From Segetibacter sp. 3557_3 (lineage in GTDB: Bacteria > Bacteroidota > Bacteroidia > Chitinophagales > Chitinophagaceae), in assembly GCF_004354985.1 (NCBI RefSeq), contig NZ_SMSK01000021.1:30151-94150 (forward strand): DNA of 64,000 bases, read 5' to 3'. Positions 45,651-55,561 of this stretch are shown in pieces; position 1 is the stretch's first letter, and each line of letters starts with the position of its first letter. Both the position numbers and the translations under genes were made by a program. The notes under the pieces are model-generated. The model made no database searches and had not been told where the DNA came from. It saw nothing but the letters and a program-made list of their open reading frames with translations.

Positions 45651-47048
45651 CTATTGATACTCAGGTCCGACTACCCGGATCTTGTCGATTTCATCGCCCA
45701 GCTTAGCACCCATGGTGATGGACAATTCCTGGGTGAACCGAAAATGAATACCTGCATATACTCTTGAAACGGCAGCTTCTTCCCGCAAAGCGCTAAGGGA
45801 GCTAAAGTGACGTGCAGGTAGTCCTCTCCACGCATAGGTATTGTCAATCACAGGAATGTCGCCGAACTCATTTATCAACACCTCGATCACGGGACCGTAT
45901 AGGGCTACCAGGCCCGAGGTATAATCCGGGTAAGGTGGAGTAAGCAAATGTGAAAGCCAGGTTGGATCGATGTGTTGTTGTATATAAGTGATCGGCCGCA
46001 GCAAATTGTATTGGTATTTTGCTCGGAACGTAATTATTGGCCCATCCTTTTGTGCGATCCCTGCTTTGGCGTAAACTTCAGCAGCTTTCCACAGACCTGC
46101 CTGTTGGCTCTCCAAAACCCCGGTAATAATTGAAAGCAGATGGTAAGGTGCCGGCACTCCTGTGTTGGTTCCACCGGCGTCGGCCCACCAGTTGGCAGTT
46201 GCTTTATCTGCGGGAGTGGCTGTTGTAGCGCCTCCAAGATCATAAACTTCATATGCTGCTTTGTAAAATGCCGATGCAGGGTCAGTTGAATACGGCACTG
46301 GTATCGGGGGTGCGGTAGCATGAAGACTGTATTTGAGCAAGGGTCTTGAAAATTGTAAGTTATAGCCAACCGGTGTGGGATAATTCGGTGGGGTAGGCAC
46401 CCAGGCCCAGGGCTCATTTACTGGTGTGTATCCTACACTGCTAATATTGAAATTGTCGGAAGTAGACCAGTTGAAAATCGCCGTAGCAATAGAACGGCCA
46501 AAAGCTTCGGAACGCCTTAGAACATCTTCAGAGGTGGTTTGTTTCAATTGGTTATAGATTTCGGCCTCTTTTGCATCTATGGTAGCTGCATTAGCGGGTG
46601 TCAGGCTCGACAAGAACAATTTAAACATACTGGCCAGGGCCGCATTTGCCGACGCACTCCACAGGTAATCTTTCGACATATCGGGTTTTGGCATTTTGGG
46701 CATTTCGTAAAGCTTCGGACTAAAACTGGAACCCCCCTTAATACCAGGCTGTACGGACTCGAACAACCCGATACCAATGTATGCGAACGCCCTGTTTTGT
46801 GCAAATACATTGGGTTGGGGTGATGCGCTCAATTGAAGGTTGGTCATGAACTTATACCATTCATAAACAACATCCGCCCGCTCCGAACTTTCTTTTGGAG
46901 AAGGACGGTGAGACCGGGATGATTGCTCCAGCAGTTGATTAGATGGCGTGGAAAGGAAGTCGGCCTTTTTGCAGCTGAACGGCACATTGATGAATAGTAA
47001 AACCGCCAGCAGCTGTAAAGCAGAACTTTGTTTGATAAGCAGTTTCAT
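45651..47048 (-). CDS. Vanadium-dependent haloperoxidase-like PAP2 family lipoprotein
   Basis: A 465-residue lipoprotein (lipobox NVPFSC, Cys26) resembling bacterial vanadium-dependent haloperoxidase homologs. Motif 1 is present as TFRAKYQYNLLRPITYI (Lys and Arg for vanadate or phosphate binding) and motif 3 as SRVYAGIHFRF. Motif 2, normally PSGH, reads YPDYTSGLVALYG, with Leu where the acid-base His is expected; the codon CTG differs from a His codon by more than one base. The enzyme may therefore be inactive as a haloperoxidase or use a changed mechanism, perhaps phosphatase-like. The start at 47048 gives the lipobox directly. It is monocistronic, with a hairpin after its stop. Confidence 0.82.
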   Translation of the reverse strand: MKLLIKQSSALQLLAVLLFINVPFSCKKADFLSTPSNQLLEQSSRSHRPSPKESSERADVVYEWYKFMTNLQLSASPQPNVFAQNRAFAYIGIGLFESVQPGIKGGSSFSPKLYEMPKMPKPDMSKDYLWSASANAALASMFKLFLSSLTPANAATIDAKEAEIYNQLKQTTSEDVLRRSEAFGRSIATAIFNWSTSDNFNISSVGYTPVNEPWAWVPTPPNYPTPVGYNLQFSRPLLKYSLHATAPPIPVPYSTDPASAFYKAAYEVYDLGGATTATPADKATANWWADAGGTNTGVPAPYHLLSIITGVLESQQAGLWKAAEVYAKAGIAQKDGPIITFRAKYQYNLLRPITYIQQHIDPTWLSHLLTPPYPDYTSGLVALYGPVIEVLINEFGDIPVIDNTYAWRGLPARHFSSLSALREEAAVSRVYAGIHFRFTQELSITMGAKLGDEIDKIRVVGPEYQ

Positions 47049-47671
47049 AATGAAGAGTTTAAGGGTGAGAGGGAAGCGTAAAGGTGGGGGATTGAATAAG
47101 GTATAATTAAGGTTAACGTCAATTACGGATTATTAAGGATTACCTTAACCAGCATTAGGTTGAAGGTCATATGGCTTAAAGGTCAGACCCATGATATTGG
47201 TTCACGGTGCGTTATGCTTTACCAGGGATAGTTTGCAATAACCTGAAGATGAGCAGACCACTGTAGCATTATTGAATCCAAAAGAAAATGTCAGCTAACC
47301 GCATTAAAGTTTTGTCTGTGCCTTAAATTTAAAGCTTGCTGATTCATGTTGATGTTTATCAAAGCCGATACGGGATATAGGCCATCTACAATGAACAATT
47401 CAAAAAATAGGAGTAGATAATTGCTGGTATAAAATTATAAAAACAATCACAAGATGCAAATGCTTAAATTAATTTTTTAGCCCGACCAAACCCCTGGTGT
47501 TTCGTACACACCGGGGTTGCAACAACACCAAACGCGGTTGCTTTGTTGCGTTTATATTAGCACACAAATGGTTGCAACAGGTAGCAGGTACTATGTTCTC
47601 GAGTCGTAGCACGCTTCAATATCCTCCTGGCTTACCCCGCTTCGTTCGGCGATCCTGCTTAACAGATTGGT
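47049..47671. other. Intergenic region with a small hairpin
   Basis: About 620 bases, AT-rich. Bases 47490-47516 form a hairpin (AACCCCTGGTGT, short loop, ACACCGGGGTT) with one bulge, which could terminate the small minus-strand gene downstream of it. No other gene or RNA was recognised. Confidence 0.45.
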
Positions 47672-47812
47672 TTAAATTTTTGCATGTCTGCTGGCAGTTG
47701 AAGCATTAACTGCCCAATGAATAATCAGGTATAAAATCACAAGGCTAATAACCGCATATCCAATCATAAAAAAGAAGACACTCTCAGGCATGGTCATGTT
47801 TGTTTGTTGCAT
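47672..47812 (-). CDS. Small single-pass membrane protein, uncertain
   Basis: A possible 46-residue protein starting at the ATG at 47812 (an in-frame start at 47866 adds 18 residues). It has one strongly hydrophobic helix (SVFFFMIGYAVISLVILYLIIHWAV, about 9-33) followed by a short polar, basic tail. I do not recognise a family; size and layout resemble small inner-membrane proteins common in this phylum. The open frame and the single clean TM helix are the only evidence. It has no close neighbour. Confidence 0.4.
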   Translation of the reverse strand: MQQTNMTMPESVFFFMIGYAVISLVILYLIIHWAVNASTASRHAKI

Positions 47813-48189
47813 CAAGTTAGCTTTAATTGGAACATGGAAAATGTTATTAAAGGGTTCCCTTTTCAAGAAATTTCTACTGGTTCAAATTGGCAATGCCCGG
47901 GGCTGAGCCTTCCGGGCTGGTGTGAGCGTAAGTTTTTCAATGAGAAAAAATGCTTTTTAAAAGCCTAAGGTTGCTTCGGGTTGTCGTTAAAGTTAGTGAG
48001 CTTAATAGATACACCAAACCGGGTAAACGCGCACCCTAACCAACATAAAACAGTTTATCCTGGCCAACCCGATCATATTAGATCGACGGCCCAATGAGCG
48101 CCTGTTTAGTAATCTAATTTCGGGTGGGAGGGTGTGATTTTACTGAATTAAATCTTTTGACAGTAAATTGTACAATATTGTGGCCCACG
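47813..48189. other. Intergenic region, nothing recognised
   Basis: About 380 bases between the small membrane protein and the thioredoxin-like gene. I see no gene, repeat or RNA structure. Part of it must hold the promoters of the two divergent neighbours. Confidence 0.4.
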
Positions 48190-49725
48190 ATGAAAGCATT
48201 ACAACTCCTGTCTCTACTGTTATCCATGGCATATGTTGCTATTGCTAACGTTGTCATCAGGGGCAAGATGGTGAACAATCCTTACAAAGGTTATATCTAT
48301 TACAATGAACCGATCGATGGCTTCGAGGACCTCTATTTTAGGGATAAACGTGTTCCTTTCGATAAGGATTCATCCTTTACGATCCATGCAAAGATTGGAA
48401 CAGCTGGTTTTTTTAATATTAAGTTACCGGGACAAACAATTAAGGTATTCGTTAATAAAAGTGATACAATTAATTTCATTGCTTCCTTCAGGCCTGACCC
48501 GGTTTCGGGAAAGTACGTGTTTAACGATGTTAGTTTTGAGGGGCGAAATGCGCCGGCATACAGGGAGTATGTACTTTCACCGGTACGTTCAGATTTTCAG
48601 AAATACCTGGTGAACCAACTATTTACTGGTTCAGGAAAAAAACTCCCGGGTTTTTATAAAAACGTAGACGCTAACCTCAACGTACTCCTCCAACCATTTG
48701 GCAATCTGCGCAGGAATAAACAAATAGACCCAAGCCTTTATAATGTTTTGGCTGCCGACATCAGCAGTGTTTATGCTGCACAGGTGATCACCCTATTCAA
48801 CGCGATGATATCTTTTAAATTAAAAGATGTCGCTAAAAACAGCGTATTCAGCACTTACATTGATGCGGCCAAAGTAGATAAGGACTTTTACACCGTTGAA
48901 AATTATGACAGCCTTAAATTATTTCTTTACCAGCTTATTGATCCCCTAAATCCATTAATTTATCATTCCTTTCTTGGCTTACAATATCCCTCGCAGTACT
49001 CCCGCGATATCAACAATGGTAAGTTGATCACACAGACGGCCTATAAAGATGATTTTAAAGGATTAAAAGATATTGAACACTATGGGTACCTGTCGGGTAA
49101 GTTTCTTGAAGGAAGTTTGAAATCCGAAATATATTGGGCAGCATCTACGGAAGCCGACCATAGTGTTTTGGTGCATAAGTTCAGGTTGTTCAACAAATAC
49201 TTTCCTGCTTCTAAATTTCGCCCTTTTCTTGCTGAACGGGTCGGCCAGGCTGCTGGGGAACTAGCGTTACGACCTGCTGTAAAACAAACACTAACTTTTA
49301 TTAATGACAAAGCTTACGGCAGTTTGCCCGAACTTATAAAAGACAATTTCAAAACCGAAATCATCTTTGTTGATATGTGGGCTACCTGGTGCGCACCATG
49401 TATTTACGACTTTTCCTTTAAGCATTCGATACAACGGTTCCTTCAAACGAATAACATTAAAACGTTGTACCTGTCGGTTGACCGGGAAGAAGCACGAGAG
49501 AAGTGGAAAAAGATAGCCTATGGCAAGCAACTGGCCGGTTCGCACTATATCGCCTCAGAGGCTATGATCCGGGATCTCAAATCCAACGTGTACCACGGGC
49601 AGGATATAACGGTTCCGCGATACCTACTTGTTAACAGCCACGGCGAAATCCTTCACGAAAATCTACCACGTCCAAGCGACTACAATGCGCTGATAAATAC
49701 AATCAAACAATTAATTGCAAAATAG
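48190..49725 (+). CDS. TlpA-like thioredoxin domain protein
   Basis: A 511-residue secreted protein from the ATG at 48190, which places a signal peptide (KALQLLSLLLSMAYVAIA) at the N-terminus; an upstream in-frame ATG would bury it. The first 370 residues are a beta-rich N-terminal part and a helical middle resembling the region that precedes thioredoxin in many Bacteroidota TlpA/ResA-like proteins. The thioredoxin domain spans about 380-510, with the active site Cys401-Ala-Pro-Cys404 in DMWATWCAPC and the cis-Pro region TVPRYLLVNSHGEI. It probably reduces periplasmic disulfides. It is monocistronic. Confidence 0.9.
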   Translation: MKALQLLSLLLSMAYVAIANVVIRGKMVNNPYKGYIYYNEPIDGFEDLYFRDKRVPFDKDSSFTIHAKIGTAGFFNIKLPGQTIKVFVNKSDTINFIASFRPDPVSGKYVFNDVSFEGRNAPAYREYVLSPVRSDFQKYLVNQLFTGSGKKLPGFYKNVDANLNVLLQPFGNLRRNKQIDPSLYNVLAADISSVYAAQVITLFNAMISFKLKDVAKNSVFSTYIDAAKVDKDFYTVENYDSLKLFLYQLIDPLNPLIYHSFLGLQYPSQYSRDINNGKLITQTAYKDDFKGLKDIEHYGYLSGKFLEGSLKSEIYWAASTEADHSVLVHKFRLFNKYFPASKFRPFLAERVGQAAGELALRPAVKQTLTFINDKAYGSLPELIKDNFKTEIIFVDMWATWCAPCIYDFSFKHSIQRFLQTNNIKTLYLSVDREEAREKWKKIAYGKQLAGSHYIASEAMIRDLKSNVYHGQDITVPRYLLVNSHGEILHENLPRPSDYNALINTIKQLIAK

Positions 49726-50500
49726 TCCGGCTTACGTCTGGTTACGGCAGGTTATAGCCCAGGCAAGTTAAGGCGATAAACCGCGCTGCGCATCAGCCAT
49801 CCCCGTTGTTTGTTTATGTCTTATTGCTTGGCTGTATGGATAATTTTCTAAGCAAACGCATGATTAATGCAATCGCCAATACCTATTGTCCGGTCACACT
49901 GAACTATTGCGATCGCAGTAACTGTACCAATGCGTTATAGTAAAACGATCTATCTACGGTTTTGGGTACATTATCAATCTATTGTGTTCTCCTTTGAACG
50001 GTACGGCCATCACCCTCGATTATTCCCGGAACAGGTACTGGGATAACCCGTGAAAAGTCCAGAATATATTTTGTAATTATAAATATAGCTCTACCTTTGT
50101 CTACCAGAACAGTAGACTTTAAGGTTGAATTATGAAAATTGAAATAAGCATTCCAGTACCAGGCCGGCATTGCCGAAATGACCTCACCACCATGCTACAT
50201 GCGACGCATTTGCTCCATTTGATGTTGAAAGGATAAACAAGGTACCGTACCAGCATTCCCTGCCAGGATCTCTAACTATTGCACGCCACTATGTTTGGGC
50301 GCAAGGGTCGTAATAATCGCGGCTATTGTGTTCACCAGATTGTGCCCAATGCCCTTAGGTTATGGGTTCAATCACGCTTTACCATACTCTTCGTGAACTG
50401 CACAGGTCGGGTATCGACAAAGCCTGTAGGGCAGTTCAATTTGCATGGCTAATGATTTCTCTTGTTCTTAAATTTTCTCCTATCCGTTTAAAGGTTAACG
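49726..50500. other. Intergenic region before the third susC
   Basis: About 775 bases without a recognisable gene, RNA or repeat. Short open frames exist but look random. No anti-sigma or regulator gene accompanies the susC/susD pair that follows, so the promoter of that pair should lie here. Confidence 0.45.
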
Positions 50501-53500
50501 ATGTCAAAAAAAGTACAATTATTTACAGCGTTGTTCGCGCTGCTTTCCATCCAGGTTCTATATGCCCAACAGGTTAGGGTAAAGGGTTCCGTTCGCTCTG
50601 CACAAACTTCAGAACCGCTGTCAGGCGTAACGGTAAACATCGAAAACCAGGAACTCACCACCACAACCGACAGCAGCGGAAACTTTGCACTCAGTGCCAA
50701 TGAAAACAGTGTCTTGGTATTTTCATATGTCGGGTATCAATCCCAAAAGAGAACAGTAAATAAAAACGGGGTTGACGTAGCAATATCATTGCAGCCATCC
50801 AGTAACGCCTTAAACGAGGTGGTGGTAACTGCTCTTGGAATCTCAAGGCAGAAAAAGTCGTTGGGTTATGCGGTGCAGGAACTTAAATCGCGCGACATCG
50901 CCGAAGCAAAAGAAACCAATCTTGTGAATGCACTTGCCGGCAAAGTCGCCGGTGTAAGAATAACCAACAGCCAGGGGGATATGGGATCCTCCAGGATTGT
51001 GATCAGGGGTGAAACCTCTATTTCCGGAAACAACCAGCCGCTGTTTGTGATCAATGGGATACCGGTTGATAATTCGCAATTTAGTGCAGGTGGTGCCCGT
51101 GATTTTGCGAATACGATTTCTGATATTAACCCGGATGATATCGAAAGCATTAGTGTGCTCAAAGGTCCTAATGCTGCAGCCTTATACGGCTCACGCGCGG
51201 CTGCCGGGGTAATACTGATTAAAACTAAAACCGGTGCCACAAAAAGAGGGATTGGTGTAACCATAACGTCAGGACTGGTGTTCGAAAGCATCCTGACATT
51301 GCCATCGTACCAGAATACTTTCGGGCAGGGATCCGACGGTAAGTTCAGCTACGTTGATGGTCGTGGCGGTGGTATTAACGATGGTGTCGATGAAAGCTGG
51401 GGACCCAGAATGGATGGCCGGCTGATACCACAATTTTTCTCAAAAGGCCAGCCAGCACCCTTTGTTCCGCACCCAAACAACGTCCGTGATTTCTTCAGGA
51501 CGGGGTATGTAGCAAATAACGGGATAGCCATTGCTGACGCGAGCGACAAATTCGATTACCGGCTTTCCTACAACAACCTGAAGCAAGCAGGAGTTGTGCC
51601 TAATGCTGAGCAGGGCAAACATTCATTTGCACTCAATACCACCCTGAGGGTAACACCAAAACTTAGTGTTACCGCAAACGCCAACTACACTAAACTTGGC
51701 GCGGATAACCTGCCCGGTACAGGTGGTACAAGGTCAACAAGTACAATGCTTCAGTTTACCTGGTTTGGAAGACAGGTTGACATCAACCAGTTGAAAAACT
51801 ACCGCGACGAAAATGGTAACCCTTTCAACTGGAACAACAGTTATTACAGCAACCCTTATTGGGTCGCATATGAAAACACGGTAGAACAAAAACGCAGCCG
51901 TCTGATCGGAAGCATAGGACTTAATTACAAAATCCTTGATGGACTAAACTTTGATTTCCGTACTGGTACCGACTACTATAACCAGCGGCATAAAATCAAA
52001 GTTGCCTATGGTACCAATGGATCGCCGTTTGGCTCATATAAAGAAGACGGTTTTACGTTTAGTGAAACAAATACCGAGGGTACATTAAACTTCAGCAAAA
52101 AGCTTGGCCCTGATTTCAGCATCGAGGCCCTGGCGGGAGCAAATGCAAGATCCCGCATCTTCGAGCAAAACGAACAAAGTGCTCCGCGACTTGCTGTTGC
52201 CGGCTTATATGCATTAACAAACTCCCGTGACCCGTTGATTTCTTCTAACACATTCAGCCGGCTTAAATCGTATAGCCTGTTTAGTTCGGTGCAGTTGGGT
52301 TACCGGAACTACCTGTTCGCAAATATCACCGCACGCAACGACTGGTCGTCCACGCTTGCTGCACAGAACAGGTCATATTTCTATCCCTCTTTCAATGGAA
52401 GCTTTGTACTAACAGAAGCTTTCGACATTAAAAGCAATATTTTAAATTATGCGAAGATCCGCGGCGGATGGTCCAAAGTAGGTAAGGATGCTGAACCCTA
52501 TCAATCGGTTAACACGTATACCTTTGGTGCGCCATATGGTTCCAACCCGCAGCTCGCTCCGTCGGCTACCGACCTCAACCCCGATCTTAGACCGGAAACA
52601 ACGAACTCAACCGAATTTGGTGCGGAAGGTGTTTTGTTCAACAGGCTGTTGCGTTTTGACCTGAGCTTTTATAATACCAACAGTTTCGATCAAATACTTA
52701 GTGTTGATGTAAGTCCGACAACAGGCTTCCGGTCAAAACTGCTGAATGCAGGTAAAATCAACAACAAAGGTTTCGAAGTGCAGTTGGGTATAACCCCGGT
52801 TAAAAACAAGTTCACCTGGGATGTAGATGTCAACTATGCACTCAACCGCAGCAGAGTGCTGGAACTGGATAAAGCCGGGCTCCTACGGAACTATGTAATT
52901 GCAACAACCTCGGCCCAGGTAATTGCTTCCGTAGGGCAGCCATATGGCACCCTGTTCGGCAACGCATTCCTCAGGGATGCCGACGGAAACATTATCGTAA
53001 ATGCTACCGGAGCGCCGCAGATAGACCCAAATAAAAAAGTGCTTGGCAAGTACACCCCAGACTGGATCGGTGGCATAACCAATTCAGTTAGCTATAAAAG
53101 CATCAGTTTATCGGTGCTGGTAGATGCAAGTTTTGGCGGATCTATTTACAATGGCACCTATGCAACCGGAACCTATACGGGAGTGCTTTCTTCTACCTTG
53201 CCCGGCAGGGGAACTGAAAACGGCGGATTGAATTACTACTACCCCGGAAATGTTAAGGCGAATGGAACCGTGCAACTCGCGTCGGGAGCAAGCACACCCG
53301 CGGGCGAGATCGTTTACGATGATGGTATCATCTTCAACGGGGTAACTACCGATGGAAAACAAAACACCAGGATTTTACCTGCACAGCAATACTATAAATC
53401 TTTCCGCACCATAGATGAAGCAAATATTTTTGATGCCTCTTATGTTAAGCTGCGTGAAGTTAAACTGAGTTACAACATACCAGCTAAGATAATCCGCGTG

Positions 53501-53677
53501 CTAAAGCTCGAAGGTGCTTCCATCGCACTCACAGGACGTAACCTTGCCATCCTGCATAAAAACGTACCGCATATCGACCCTGAAGTGGCCTTTAATACCG
53601 GCAACGGCCAGGGCCTCGAAAGTCTTTCTAACCCAAGTACCCGCAGTTACGGATTTAACATCAACATCAAATTCTAA
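50501..53677 (+). CDS. SusC/RagA family TonB-linked outer membrane transporter (third pair)
   Basis: A 1058-residue transporter with signal peptide (about 1-22, ending VLYAQ), carboxypeptidase-like domain (about 24-98), the start-of-plug motif LNEVVVTALGISRQKKSLGYAVQEL, FVINGIPVDNSQ and IESISVLKGPNAAALYGSRAAAGVI, then a barrel ending SYGFNINIKF. The ALGISR variant of the plug motif groups it with SusC proteins paired to the SusD-like_2 type, which is what follows after a 10-base gap. No carbohydrate enzyme is adjacent, so the imported substrate may be a peptide, siderophore or glycan. Confidence 0.95.
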   Translation: MSKKVQLFTALFALLSIQVLYAQQVRVKGSVRSAQTSEPLSGVTVNIENQELTTTTDSSGNFALSANENSVLVFSYVGYQSQKRTVNKNGVDVAISLQPSSNALNEVVVTALGISRQKKSLGYAVQELKSRDIAEAKETNLVNALAGKVAGVRITNSQGDMGSSRIVIRGETSISGNNQPLFVINGIPVDNSQFSAGGARDFANTISDINPDDIESISVLKGPNAAALYGSRAAAGVILIKTKTGATKRGIGVTITSGLVFESILTLPSYQNTFGQGSDGKFSYVDGRGGGINDGVDESWGPRMDGRLIPQFFSKGQPAPFVPHPNNVRDFFRTGYVANNGIAIADASDKFDYRLSYNNLKQAGVVPNAEQGKHSFALNTTLRVTPKLSVTANANYTKLGADNLPGTGGTRSTSTMLQFTWFGRQVDINQLKNYRDENGNPFNWNNSYYSNPYWVAYENTVEQKRSRLIGSIGLNYKILDGLNFDFRTGTDYYNQRHKIKVAYGTNGSPFGSYKEDGFTFSETNTEGTLNFSKKLGPDFSIEALAGANARSRIFEQNEQSAPRLAVAGLYALTNSRDPLISSNTFSRLKSYSLFSSVQLGYRNYLFANITARNDWSSTLAAQNRSYFYPSFNGSFVLTEAFDIKSNILNYAKIRGGWSKVGKDAEPYQSVNTYTFGAPYGSNPQLAPSATDLNPDLRPETTNSTEFGAEGVLFNRLLRFDLSFYNTNSFDQILSVDVSPTTGFRSKLLNAGKINNKGFEVQLGITPVKNKFTWDVDVNYALNRSRVLELDKAGLLRNYVIATTSAQVIASVGQPYGTLFGNAFLRDADGNIIVNATGAPQIDPNKKVLGKYTPDWIGGITNSVSYKSISLSVLVDASFGGSIYNGTYATGTYTGVLSSTLPGRGTENGGLNYYYPGNVKANGTVQLASGASTPAGEIVYDDGIIFNGVTTDGKQNTRILPAQQYYKSFRTIDEANIFDASYVKLREVKLSYNIPAKIIRVLKLEGASIALTGRNLAILHKNVPHIDPEVAFNTGNGQGLESLSNPSTRSYGFNINIKF

Positions 53678-53687
53678 CACAAACGTG

Positions 53688-55124
53688 ATGAAAAGAACAC
53701 TTATTTATACAATGGTTATAGCCGTTTTGCTCACAAGCTTTTCGTGCAGTAAAGAACTTGATAAGGCGAATATCAACCCAAATGCAACTGAAAATGCACA
53801 ACCCGATTACCTGCTTACCGGCGCAATAAAAGCCACTGCCGATGCTTACTGGGGAACTGCAAACAATATGAATTCAAGCTTACTGTTTGTTCAGCACTGG
53901 GCCAAGATTCAGTACACCGAAGAGGATCGGTTCGTGTATTCCAACAGTAGCTTCACCACGCTTTGGAACACGGGCTATTCTCAAAGCATTACGAGCTTCA
54001 ACAAGATCATGGAACTGGGCACGTCGCTCAACAACAACAATTACAAAGGTGTCGCGCTTATTCTTCGCTCATGGGTTTTCCTGTTGCTTACCGATGCTTA
54101 CGGTGATATTCCATACAAGCAGGCGGGCTCAATCAACCAATATATCACACCCGCTTTCGACCCTCAGAAAGACGTTTACTTTGGCTTGCTTGATGACCTC
54201 AAAACTGCAAAGGCCACGTTGGACCCTGCTGGCAAAGCCATAGCGGGCGACATCATTTACAGCGGCAATATTGCTCGCTGGAAGAAACTTGCAAATTCAT
54301 TAAGGATTCGCATAGCATTGCGTATCGCAGATCGCGAGGCAGAAAAATCAAAGCAGGTGATTGCAGAAATTACTGCAGAAGGCGATCCTTATATCAGCGA
54401 CAATTTGGATAATGCACAATTGGTTTACCTGAGTTCGCCGCAGCAAAATCCGGTCAGCGCCTCCTTTGAAACAAGGGATGATTACCGGATCAGCAAAACG
54501 ATGGTGGATAAACTTTTTCAGCTCAACGATCCGCGTTTACCCGTTTATGCAAGTAAAACCCAAACAGCTACACCGCAGGAATATATCGGGGTGCCAAATG
54601 GGTCAACAACTTCCGAAGCCAGTAATCTGGGGTTTGCAAGAACTTCCAAACCGGGCGCCTACTTTCTTTCACCGCAGGCACCTGCAGTCATCTTCAGTTA
54701 TGCTGAATTGTTATTCAATCAGGCCGAAGCTGCTGCACGTGGATTTACCGCTCAGAATGCAGCAGATCTTTACCAGCAGGCGATAAGGGCATCCTTTAAA
54801 CAATACAATATCTCCGATGCTGCAGCAACAGCTTACCTGGCGCAAGGCGGTGTGCAGTACAACAACACCAACTTTAGAAAATCAATCGGTGAACAAAAGT
54901 GGATTGCGCTTTTCGGCCAGGGACTTGAAGCCTTTGCGGAAAGAAGAAGACAGGATTACCCCGAGCTAGTTGCTTCGCCCAACACCGTTCTTAACGGCCA
55001 GCTTCCCTCGCGGTTCATTTATCCCGGAACGGAACAGTCGTTGAATGGAGATAATTATAAAAAGGCTGTAGCCAACCAGGGACCGGATTTACTTACAACC
55101 AGGCTGTGGTTCGACGTGAAGTAG
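53688..55124 (+). CDS. SusD/RagB-type outer membrane lipoprotein (SusD-like_2 subtype)
   Basis: A 478-residue lipoprotein starting at ATG 53688 (lipobox LTSFSC, Cys20); the frame stays open further upstream inside susC3, but that part is out-of-frame susC sequence. It resembles the SusD-like_2 subtype: NPNATENAQPDYLLTGAIKAT near the N-terminus, LLLTDAYGDIPYKQAG and RWKKLANSLRIRIALRIAD in the middle, PAVIFSYAELLFNQAEAAARG, and IGEQKWIALFGQGLEAFAERRRQDYP near the end. It partners SusC3 (10-base gap). Members of this subtype are often described as starch-binding-like, but the ligand is unknown here. Confidence 0.93.
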   Translation: MKRTLIYTMVIAVLLTSFSCSKELDKANINPNATENAQPDYLLTGAIKATADAYWGTANNMNSSLLFVQHWAKIQYTEEDRFVYSNSSFTTLWNTGYSQSITSFNKIMELGTSLNNNNYKGVALILRSWVFLLLTDAYGDIPYKQAGSINQYITPAFDPQKDVYFGLLDDLKTAKATLDPAGKAIAGDIIYSGNIARWKKLANSLRIRIALRIADREAEKSKQVIAEITAEGDPYISDNLDNAQLVYLSSPQQNPVSASFETRDDYRISKTMVDKLFQLNDPRLPVYASKTQTATPQEYIGVPNGSTTSEASNLGFARTSKPGAYFLSPQAPAVIFSYAELLFNQAEAAARGFTAQNAADLYQQAIRASFKQYNISDAAATAYLAQGGVQYNNTNFRKSIGEQKWIALFGQGLEAFAERRRQDYPELVASPNTVLNGQLPSRFIYPGTEQSLNGDNYKKAVANQGPDLLTTRLWFDVK

Positions 55125-55330
55125 AGATCAAAAGGCAAAAGTTAAAAGGCAAAGTCAAAAGTCAAAATTCAAAAGTAAAAACGCTCAAGTAGAAGGAAGG
55201 TATCGCAATGAATTCTCGGTTAGCCCCGCATATAGCGGTACTCTTCTTTGCTTTAGCAACCCAACTTTCATCGGTAATACTTCACCATTTCTACTTCATA
55301 GTTCATACTTCATCATTCATTATTCCTAGT
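55125..55330. repeat. Short degenerate tandem repeats (AAAAGTC and TTCATCATTC types)
   Basis: The first part (about 55127-55180) is a run of seven-base-like units such as AAAAGTC/AAAAGGC; the last part (about 55285-55330) is a run of seven- or eight-base units such as TTCATAG/TTCATACT. The second type resumes at about 55494-55550 on the far side of repeat copy F, so copy F seems to have inserted into it. Non-coding. Confidence 0.7.
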
Positions 55331-55493
55331 TCAATGTCGTTTACTTAAGGTGAGTGGCAGAAATTGGTGAATAAAGCGATGCGGTACAAGGGAGTGACAC
55401 CCCGTCCGAACCGGTTCATCCGGGCGGGCAACGATGGCAAATAGAATTGCCACAGCTGGTCACCAATGATTTCTCTTAAGTAAACGACATTGA
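55331..55493 (-). mobile_element. MITE-like copy F of the dispersed repeat, with 19-bp terminal inverted repeats
   Basis: A 163-base element bounded by perfect 19-base inverted repeats, TCAATGTCGTTTACTTAAG at 55331-55349 and its mirror at 55475-55493. A second, inner stem (AGAAATTGGTGA against TCACCAATGATTTCT) continues the pairing. The centre holds the family core: the arm GTACAAGGGAGTGACAC (55384-55400), CCGTCCGAACCGGTTC and ATCCGGGCGGGCAACGATGG. It encodes nothing. It lies inside an array of short TTCATCATTC-type units and looks like a non-autonomous element; no clean target duplication can be defined in the repetitive surroundings. Confidence 0.6.
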
Positions 55494-55561
55494 TTCATCA
55501 TTCATAGTTCATCATTCCTCATTCATAATTCATCATTCATACTTCATTAGTCCCTCTCCGC

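Noticed and set aside
47490..47516. Riboswitch or attenuator
   Set aside because: It is only a single 11-12 base hairpin with one bulge and no conserved aptamer elements; a terminator is the simpler reading.
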